11,896 nucleotides of DNA from Verrucomicrobia bacterium UBA740 (GTDB lineage: Bacteria; Verrucomicrobiota; Kiritimatiellia; RFP12; UBA1067). The stretch's first letter is position 1, and every line of letters starts with the position of its first letter. This document shows positions 6,684-11,896 of this stretch, one piece after another. Under the pieces are notes generated by a model. It was not told the DNA's origin and did no database searches. It saw only the letters and a program-made list of their open reading frames with translations. A program made the position numbers and the translations under genes. The stretch is taken from positions 1-11,896 of the forward strand of contig DBKW01000038.1 of NCBI GenBank assembly GCA_002298665.1. Direction: 5' to 3'.

Positions 6684-7570
6684 TTCTTTTCCCCTTCCCG
6701 GACGGCCTCCGCCGCATCCGTCTTCAGGTAGTTTCGCGCGCGCGCCGTCGCGTCGTCCGCCATCTCGGGCGTCGCCTGCACGCCCGCGAACTTCACGAGG
6801 TCCGCCGCCTCCAGGAACCGGTGCAGGTCCGCGAACCGCGCCGTGGACTGCGGCGTGTGCGTGCGCAGCTCGTCGAAGAATTCCTGCGTCGTCAAATGCG
6901 GCGCGCGGATGCCGTACCGGCGCTGCACGTAGCGCCGCACGACCATCGTCAACTCCACATAGAAATCCTTGTAGCGTCCGCGTCCCGGCAAGCCCTTCTT
7001 GAGCAGGCGGTCAAGTTCCGCCCACGCCCGCTCGATCGGGCTCATCCGGTGCTCCTTCACGCGGCGGACAAGATGGCGCATCGCCCACCAGAGCAGTCCG
7101 CCCGCCAGGAGCGCGGCCAGCAGCCCGAGCGCGATCTTCCCCGCCAGACGCCACGAAAGCGGCGGCAGGACCTTCCGCGGCGCGAATTCGTAGTCGCCCG
7201 AAACCGCCGCGCGCGGCGCCGGACTCTCGAAGCGGATGGGGCCCGCCCACGCATCCCCGAGAACGAACGGCGCGATCTTGTAGACCGGTGCGGCCGGTTC
7301 GGGCACGAGCTTCCAGTTCACGATCTGCGTGACGGAACCGTCCGCCTCCGCGAAAGGCTCCTCGGCGTACTCTTCCGCGAGCGCAAACCCCCGGGCCCGC
7401 GCACGGAAGTCCGGCGGCGCGAGGACCTTGCCCTTGGGCGTCTTCAACGTGGCCGTCAGATAGAGGCTCCGCCCCGGGTCAACCTGCGCCTGCTCCGTCT
7501 CGACGGTGAACGACACGCCGTCTTTTTGGAAGTCGAGCAGGACAACCGCCAGAAGTAGAATGTTCCACAT
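6680..7570 (-). CDS. BatD/DUF4381-like membrane protein of the MoxR module
   Basis: A 296-residue protein I do not firmly recognise. Residues 1-12 are hydrophobic and may be a short signal sequence. Residues 20-135 look like a beta-rich extracytoplasmic domain. One strong membrane segment spans 143-165, followed by basic residues (RRVKEHR). The cytoplasmic part (176-290) is helical, with PIERAWAELDRLL and VELTMVVRRYVQRRYGIRAP. That layout (outer beta domain, membrane span, helical tail) matches BatD or DUF4381 proteins that sit between DUF58 and BatA genes, which is the main reason for the call. The frame is open upstream to 8173 but there it overlaps the DUF58 gene; the ATG at 7570, 5 nt after that gene's stop, is the likely start although its ribosome site is weak. 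It overlaps batA by 4 nt. Confidence 0.75.
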   Translation of the reverse strand: MWNILLLAVVLLDFQKDGVSFTVETEQAQVDPGRSLYLTATLKTPKGKVLAPPDFRARARGFALAEEYAEEPFAEADGSVTQIVNWKLVPEPAAPVYKIAPFVLGDAWAGPIRFESPAPRAAVSGDYEFAPRKVLPPLSWRLAGKIALGLLAALLAGGLLWWAMRHLVRRVKEHRMSPIERAWAELDRLLKKGLPGRGRYKDFYVELTMVVRRYVQRRYGIRAPHLTTQEFFDELRTHTPQSTARFADLHRFLEAADLVKFAGVQATPEMADDATARARNYLKTDAAEAVREGEKK

Positions 7571-7575
7571 GGTTC

Positions 7576-8463
7576 TCAGCGCTTGCGCGCCCTCCGTTTG
7601 AACAAGGCGCGGATGTCGTTGACGTACGGACGGTCCGTCGACAGGTCCACGCGGTCCACCCCCGCCTTGGCGAGCAGCCGCGCCAGCCGCGCCTGGTCCG
7701 CCGCCGCACGTGCCGCGAACGCCGCCTGCACCGCCCGGTCGGACGTGTCGACCGCGGCGATTTCGCCGGTCTCCGGGTCCTCGAGCTCCACGAGCCCCGC
7801 GTCCGGCAGGGTCCGTTCCGTCGGGTCGGCGATCGTCGCGCAGATGACGTCGTGGTGGTGCGCGGTTATCCGCAACGTGCGGGCGTAGTCCTGCTCCGTC
7901 ATGAAGTCGCTCACGAGAAAGACGACCGCGCGGCGCTTGCACACCCGGTTCAGGAACGCGAGCGCCCCGGCGATGTCCGTCCCGCCTTCCGCCGTCTCGC
8001 CCGCCGCGAGCACTTCGCGCGCCAGCCGCAGGACGCTGTCCCGGCCCTTGCGCGGCGGCAGGTACTTGACGACGTGGTCCGAGAAGAGGACGAGCCCGAC
8101 CTTGTCCTGGTTGCGGATGGCCGTGAGCGCCAGGAGCGCGCTCGCTTCCGCCGCCAGTTCCGCCTTCGTGCACCCCGCGCTCCCGTAGTTCAGGGACCCC
8201 GAGACGTCGACCGCGAAGAGGATCGTCAGTTCGCGCTCTTCCGAATAGCGCTTGATGTACGGCACGCCCGTGCGCGCCGTCACATTCCAGTCGATCGCGC
8301 GCACGTCGTCGCCGAACGCGTACGGGCGAACCTCCTCGAACTCCACGCCCTGCCCCTTGAAGGAGGTGTGGTAGTCGCCGCTCAGTTCGTCGTCGACCAG
8401 GCGCTTGGTGAGCACGCGGATGCGCCCCACCTTCGCCATCAGCTCTTTGACGTTCGGCACCAT
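7576..8463 (-). CDS. DUF58 protein with VWA-like fold, MoxR partner
   Basis: A 295-residue cytoplasmic protein of the DUF58 family, found almost always beside moxR. The family signature runs SGDYHTSFKGQGVEF (28-42) then VRPYAFGDDVRAIDWN (45-60) and YIKRYSEERE (69-78). A VWA-like domain follows with DVSGS (D86, S88, S90), GGTD (T162) and a late aspartate in LVSDF (D186), so the metal-binding site appears intact. The basic C-terminus (FKRRARKR) has no membrane segment. The ATG at 8463 is 3 nt after the moxR stop, so the two are very likely co-translated; no strong ribosome site is seen. It is thought to be an adaptor or substrate receptor for MoxR, by analogy with other MoxR-VWA pairs. Confidence 0.9.
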   Translation of the reverse strand: MVPNVKELMAKVGRIRVLTKRLVDDELSGDYHTSFKGQGVEFEEVRPYAFGDDVRAIDWNVTARTGVPYIKRYSEERELTILFAVDVSGSLNYGSAGCTKAELAAEASALLALTAIRNQDKVGLVLFSDHVVKYLPPRKGRDSVLRLAREVLAAGETAEGGTDIAGALAFLNRVCKRRAVVFLVSDFMTEQDYARTLRITAHHHDVICATIADPTERTLPDAGLVELEDPETGEIAAVDTSDRAVQAAFAARAAADQARLARLLAKAGVDRVDLSTDRPYVNDIRALFKRRARKR

Positions 8464-8466
8464 GGT

Positions 8467-9429
8467 TTACGGCACGGGCACTTCGCCGAGGATCTTGTCG
8501 ATGATCGCGTCGCTCGTCAGGTTCTCGGCCTCCGCCTCGTACGTGAGCAGGATGCGGTGGCGCAAGACGTCGTGCGCGACGTCCTTCACGTCCTGCGGCG
8601 TCGCGTAGGCCCGTCCCCGCATGAGGGCGTTCCCGCGCGCGGCCAGGTTCAGGGCGAGCGTCGCGCGCGGCGAGGCGCCGTTCTGGATGCTGGCGTTCTT
8701 CTCGCGCGTCTTGAAGACGATGTCGAGGATGTAGTCCCCCACCTTTTCGTCGCAGTAGACCTGCTCCAGCGTCGCGCGCAGCTCCTGGATGTCCGCGCGC
8801 GTGCAGACCGTCTCCGCCTGCGGCTTTTCCGCGTTCTCGGCGAAGCGCCGCATGATGCGCCGCTCATCCTCCTTCGAGGGCGTCTCGACGAGGCACTTGA
8901 ACATGAAGCGGTCCACCTGCGCCTCGGGCAGCGGATACGTCCCCTCCTGCTCGATCGGGTTCTGCGTCGCCAAAACGAGGAACGGCGTCGGCAGCGCGCA
9001 CGTCTCCTCGCCGATCGTCACCTGCCGCTCCTGCATCGCCTCCAGAAGCGCCGACTGCACCTTCGCCGGCGCGCGGTTGATCTCGTCCGCCAGCAGCAGG
9101 TTCGTGAAGACCGGACCCTTCTTCGGCGTGAACTCGCCCGTCTTGGGCGAATAGACGAGCGTGCCCGTCACGTCCGCCGGCAAGAGGTCCGGCGTGAACG
9201 AAATGCGCTTGAACTCGAGCCCCAGGACTTTCGCGAGCGTGTTGCAGGCGAGCGTCTTGGCGAGCCCCGGCACGCCCTCGAGCAGAATGTGCCCGTTCGT
9301 GATCAGCGCCAGGATGAGCCGGTCGATCAGCTTCTCCTGCCCGACGATCACCTTGCCGACTTCCGCGCGGATGCGCGCGACGAGTTCCTTCTGCGCCGCG
9401 ATGCGGGCGTTGGCTTCTTTTAGGTCCAT
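8467..9429 (-). CDS. moxR: MoxR-family AAA+ ATPase
   Basis: A 320-residue cytoplasmic AAA+ ATPase of the MoxR family, chaperone-like enzymes that work with VWA proteins in complex assembly. Walker A is GVPGLAKT (G52-T59), Walker B LLLADEIN (111-118, D115 and E116), sensor 1 the N157 of ATQNPIE, and sensor 2 the R255 of GASPRA. PEAQVDRFMFK (168-178) is typical of the family. The same frame is open far upstream under dnaG, but homology begins only near here; the ATG at 9429 has AAGGAG 10 nt upstream. It overlaps the end of dnaG by 10 nt and leads the DUF58, BatD-like and batA genes. Length is normal. Confidence 0.95.
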   Translation of the reverse strand: MDLKEANARIAAQKELVARIRAEVGKVIVGQEKLIDRLILALITNGHILLEGVPGLAKTLACNTLAKVLGLEFKRISFTPDLLPADVTGTLVYSPKTGEFTPKKGPVFTNLLLADEINRAPAKVQSALLEAMQERQVTIGEETCALPTPFLVLATQNPIEQEGTYPLPEAQVDRFMFKCLVETPSKEDERRIMRRFAENAEKPQAETVCTRADIQELRATLEQVYCDEKVGDYILDIVFKTREKNASIQNGASPRATLALNLAARGNALMRGRAYATPQDVKDVAHDVLRHRILLTYEAEAENLTSDAIIDKILGEVPVP

Positions 9430-11363
9430 GTTGCTTTCTCTCCTTCTTTGGCTTGTAAATCCTGGATCTGCGCGGCGATCTTCGCGCGCGCCGCGGGCCA
9501 CGGTTTGGTGCGGATGAGGCTGATCGCCAGCGTGAGCGCCAGCCTTTCGCGGACCGTCGCCTCGTCCTCGTCGCGCGCCGGCAGTTCGCCGCGCCGGCGC
9601 GTCAGATAGGCCACCCACAGGCTGCGGATGAACCCCTGCGCCAGCTCCAAGGGCGCCAGCACGCTCGCGTCGGTGTGCGGACCTTCCGCGAACGCCGCGT
9701 CGAACCACCCCCGCCTGCGCGGATCGAGCGTCCGCACATACGCCGCGAGCGCGTCTTCCTCCGGCGCGGCGAAAGTGGCCTGCCAATGCGCGAACACCTG
9801 CCGCGACAGCTCGTGCGAAAGCACGTCCGCGGGCAGAAGCTCCGTGACTTCGCGCAGCACGTCCTCCGCGGAATCCGCCGACAGCAGAAACCCCAGGAAC
9901 GCACGCTCCACCTGCGGCGGCGGCTGGGCGCGCGCGGCGTCCTCGCCCGGCATCGGCGCCGACTCCGCCTCTTCGGACGCCTCTTCTTCCGCCTCCGGTT
10001 CGGACGCGGCCGGCCCGCCCGCCTTTTCCGTCCGGCTCTTCCGGGGACGCCGCGCCGCCTCCGCCCGCGCCAGATCGTCCGCGAGCGCCGCCGCGGGGAC
10101 CCCCAGCAGCTTCGCCGCCTCGCCCGCGAGGCTGGCCCGCAGAACCGCCGACGAACAGGCCGCCAGCGTCTCGATCAGCCCCCGCGAAAGACGCGCCACC
10201 GCGTCTATGGAGTCCGGACTCTTCTCCGCCAGCCGCCCCGCGCGGTACTGGAACGCCACAATGGACTGCGCTCCGTCCAGCAGCTTCCGGAACGCCTCCG
10301 CCCCCTCCTGGCGCAGGAACGAGTCCGGGTCGTGCCCGCCCGGCAGGCTGACCGTCCGGACCGGCAGCCCCGCCGCCAGAAAGAGCCGCGCCGTGCGGAT
10401 CGTCGCCTTGTGCCCCGCCGCGTCGTCGTCGAAGACCAGCACCACCGCGTCCGCCACCGTCTTGAGCAGCTTGACGTGCTCCTCCGTGAACGCCGTCCCC
10501 TGCGAAGCGACCGCCACGGGGAAGCCGCTCGCGTGGAAGCGGATGGTGTCGATCTGCCCTTCGCAGACGATTGCCTCGCGGTGGGTCGATTTGGCGATGT
10601 TCGCCGCGGCCTTGTCGAAGGCGTAGAGGACGTTCGACTTCCGGAAGATCGGCGTCTCGGGCGAATTCACGTATTTGCCCGCGTTCTTCTTCTCCGCCAG
10701 CAGCCGCCCCGAAAAGGCGACCACCCGCCCCCGCTTGTCCCGCACGGCGAACATGAGCCGCCCGGCGAAGCGGTGGTAGCCCGCGTCGCCCGGACGCTCC
10801 CCGCGGCGGATGACGCCCGCCGTCTCCAGTTCCTCCGGCGTGTAGCCGCGCTTCTTCGCCCAGTCGAGCAAGGTCGCAATCCCCTCCGGCGCGTAGCCAA
10901 TGAGGAAATCCGCGCAGATCTTCCGGTCCAGCGCACGCGTCCGCAGATACTGCCGCGCGCCTTCCGCGGCTTTCGACTTGAACAGGCACGCCTGGTAGAA
11001 GAGCGCCAGCTCCCCCATGAGCGCATAGAGCCGCTTGCGCGTCCCCGCTTCCGGATCGTCCTTCTCCTCGATCGCCACGCCGCATTGCGCGGCCAGTTTC
11101 TTCACCGCCTCGGGAAAGCTCACGCCCTCCATCTTCTCCACGAACGTGATCGCGTCCCCCGACACCCCGCACCCGAAGCAGTGGTAGAACCCCTTCGCGC
11201 GGTTGATCACGAAACTCGGCGTCTTCTCCTGGTGGAACGGACAGCACGCCTTCAGCGTCGAGCCCGCGGACCTCACCTGCACGCCGTACGAGGCGATCAG
11301 GTCCGCGATGTCCACGCGTGCCTTGATCTCCTCCACCGTAGCCTCTGAAAAGCCGTTGTGCAT
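9420..11363 (-). CDS. dnaG: DNA primase DnaG
   Basis: A 647-residue primase that makes RNA primers for DNA replication. The N-terminal zinc-ribbon is CPFH (C41, H44) with CFGC (C62, C65). The RNA-polymerase core includes the basic stretch at about 200-250 (GRLMFAVRDKRGRVVAFSGR) and the Toprim domain with EGQID (E268, D272) and FDDDAAG (D312, D314). A linker rich in Glu, Ala and Pro (about 436-485) separates this from a C-terminal helicase-binding-type region (486-647) that looks divergent. Start ATG 11363 has GAGGA about 9 nt upstream and the conserved N-terminus begins at once. It follows the DUF3127 gene by 55 nt and overlaps moxR by 10 nt. No sigma-factor gene (rpoD), a common dnaG neighbour, is seen. 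Confidence 0.97.
   Translation of the reverse strand: MHNGFSEATVEEIKARVDIADLIASYGVQVRSAGSTLKACCPFHQEKTPSFVINRAKGFYHCFGCGVSGDAITFVEKMEGVSFPEAVKKLAAQCGVAIEEKDDPEAGTRKRLYALMGELALFYQACLFKSKAAEGARQYLRTRALDRKICADFLIGYAPEGIATLLDWAKKRGYTPEELETAGVIRRGERPGDAGYHRFAGRLMFAVRDKRGRVVAFSGRLLAEKKNAGKYVNSPETPIFRKSNVLYAFDKAAANIAKSTHREAIVCEGQIDTIRFHASGFPVAVASQGTAFTEEHVKLLKTVADAVVLVFDDDAAGHKATIRTARLFLAAGLPVRTVSLPGGHDPDSFLRQEGAEAFRKLLDGAQSIVAFQYRAGRLAEKSPDSIDAVARLSRGLIETLAACSSAVLRASLAGEAAKLLGVPAAALADDLARAEAARRPRKSRTEKAGGPAASEPEAEEEASEEAESAPMPGEDAARAQPPPQVERAFLGFLLSADSAEDVLREVTELLPADVLSHELSRQVFAHWQATFAAPEEDALAAYVRTLDPRRRGWFDAAFAEGPHTDASVLAPLELAQGFIRSLWVAYLTRRRGELPARDEDEATVRERLALTLAISLIRTKPWPAARAKIAAQIQDLQAKEGEKATWT
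9440..9445 (-). promoter_or_regulatory. Ribosome binding site of moxR inside dnaG
   Basis: AAGGAG lies 10 nt before the moxR ATG and is made by the last codons of dnaG (Lys-Glu-Gly-Glu-Lys region). It decides the moxR start within a frame that is open for almost 2 kb further upstream. Confidence 0.7.
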
Positions 11364-11418
11364 CGTCCCCGGGTCCTCGCTTCCTTCCGCGGCCCTTCAT
11401 CCGCCGCGGTTTCGCCGC

Positions 11419-11808
11419 TTAGAACGGCAGGTCGTCTATGACTTCCGCGCTCGCCGCGTCGAAATCGGGCTCGGCCGGCGTGGGCACGGGTTCCGTCGAG
11501 CTGCCGTCGGCGTGCAGGACTTCCAGGTTGAGCCCCGTCAGATCCGTGAAATACTTGACCTGCCCCTGCGGATTCGTCCACTCCCGCCCGTCGATGGCGA
11601 AGCGGATTTTGACGCGCTGCTTCTCCTGCACCTTCTCCAGCACGCTCGCCGCGTCCTTCTTGAAGGTGAAGGCGATGTGGTTCGGCCACTTCGTCTCGGT
11701 CCCCACGTCGTCCGTCAGCACGATGTCGCGCTTCGAGAATCCGCTCGCGAATGTCTGCGTGGGGAGGATCTTCTCGACTACACCCGTGTATTCGTAAATA
11801 GCTGCCAT
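11419..11808 (-). CDS. DUF3127 OB-fold protein, SSB-like
   Basis: A 129-residue protein resembling DUF3127, an OB-fold family related to single-stranded-DNA-binding proteins. The core (about 1-98) has the expected pattern: YTGVVEKILPTQTF, then FSKRDIVLTDD, KWPNHIAFTFKKD, and VKIRFAIDGREW followed by YFTDLTGLNLEVL. A Pro-rich acidic tail ends in DDLPF (125-129), closely matching the DDxPF tip with which SSB recruits replication and repair partners. It probably binds ssDNA near the replisome; that function is inferred from the family and from its place directly upstream of dnaG. Start ATG 11808 has AGGAG 6 nt upstream and a promoter further up. No canonical SSB lies in the window, so it cannot be told whether this is the main SSB or an extra one. 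Confidence 0.8.
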   Translation of the reverse strand: MAAIYEYTGVVEKILPTQTFASGFSKRDIVLTDDVGTETKWPNHIAFTFKKDAASVLEKVQEKQRVKIRFAIDGREWTNPQGQVKYFTDLTGLNLEVLHADGSSTEPVPTPAEPDFDAASAEVIDDLPF

Positions 11809-11814
11809 TCAAGT

Positions 11815-11819
11815 CTCCT
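11815..11819 (-). promoter_or_regulatory. Ribosome binding site of the DUF3127 gene
   Basis: AGGAG sits 6 nt before the ATG at 11808, one of the clearest ribosome sites in the window. Confidence 0.7.
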
Positions 11820-11842
11820 GTTCTTTCTTCAAACCACGCACT

Positions 11843-11871
11843 ATTATACCACAATCCGCCGCGCTTGGGTA
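11843..11871 (-). promoter_or_regulatory. Extended -10 promoter of the DUF3127-dnaG-moxR unit
   Basis: Read on the minus strand, a perfect -10 box TATAAT (11848-11843) is preceded by TGG, an extended -10. The best -35 match is weak, TACCCA (11871-11866) at a 17-nt spacer. Transcription should start near 11836, giving a leader of about 27 nt. The nine bases TGGTATAAT are identical to those in the secG promoter. The last 25 bases to the window edge show no gene or signal I can name. Confidence 0.65.
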
Positions 11872-11896
11872 GACGCGCCCCGCCGCCCGCCCCCTC

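Noticed and set aside
7571..8173. N-terminal extension of the BatD-like protein to a 497-residue form.
   Set aside because: The extension lies over the DUF58 gene and has low-complexity Arg/Gly content. The hydrophobic N-terminus begins at the ATG at 7570.
7852..11348. Two further plus-strand frames of 523 and 557 codons opposite DUF58/moxR and dnaG.
   Set aside because: Composition is Arg-, Leu- and Val-rich with no motif. They are antisense shadows of conserved genes.
8467..11400. A 977-codon frame that runs under dnaG and continues in frame into MoxR, looking like a giant fusion protein.
   Set aside because: The upstream two-thirds is rich in Arg, Gly and Ala with no domain and is the shifted frame of dnaG. 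MoxR has its own ATG and ribosome site at 9429-9445. The long open frame is expected from GC-rich codon use.
11297..11854. A 185-codon minus-strand frame spanning the DUF3127 gene and its promoter.
   Set aside because: It is a shifted frame of the DUF3127 gene, begins upstream of the predicted transcription start, and shows no domain.

Overview
The window is GC-rich bacterial chromosome (roughly two-thirds G+C by eye). It is densely packed with twelve protein genes, all on the minus strand, so transcription runs from the high-coordinate end towards position 1. SecG and a BatA-type inner-membrane protein suggest a Gram-negative (diderm) cell. A DUF3127-type single-strand-binding-like protein next to dnaG, an extended two-domain ChrA and a GC-rich genome would fit a member of the PVC/FCB side of the tree, possibly Kiritimatiellota or Verrucomicrobiota. 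That placement is inference from gene content. I saw no RNA gene, insertion sequence, CRISPR array or prophage gene.

First transcription unit (11848 down to 4246): a sigma70-like extended -10 promoter precedes a DUF3127 OB-fold protein with an SSB-like C-terminal tip. It is followed by dnaG primase, then a MoxR AAA+ ATPase, a DUF58 protein, a membrane protein with a BatD/DUF4381-like layout, BatA, and an M18 zinc aminopeptidase. Gaps are 55 nt or less, and several genes overlap (dnaG/moxR by 10 nt, BatD-like/batA by 4 nt). Two replication proteins therefore appear to share a message with a compact MoxR-VWA module.

Second transcription unit (4234 down to beyond position 1): a near-consensus promoter (TTGCCA, 18-nt spacer, TGG-TATAAT) drives secG. 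An extended-SDR epimerase, a DEDDh-type 3'-5' exonuclease, a two-domain ChrA transporter and a U32-peptidase-like cysteine-rich protein follow. The last of these runs off the left edge of the window. secG/epimerase and exonuclease/chrA overlap by 1 and 7 nt.

Most of this is conserved housekeeping DNA. The points most worth a second look are the SSB-like tip on the DUF3127 protein beside primase, the apparent coupling of primase to the MoxR/VWA module, the reduced form of that module, the Asp-to-Glu change in the exonuclease's ExoII motif, and the extra C-terminal cysteine cluster of the U32-like protein. I did not find a clear candidate for a wholly new system.
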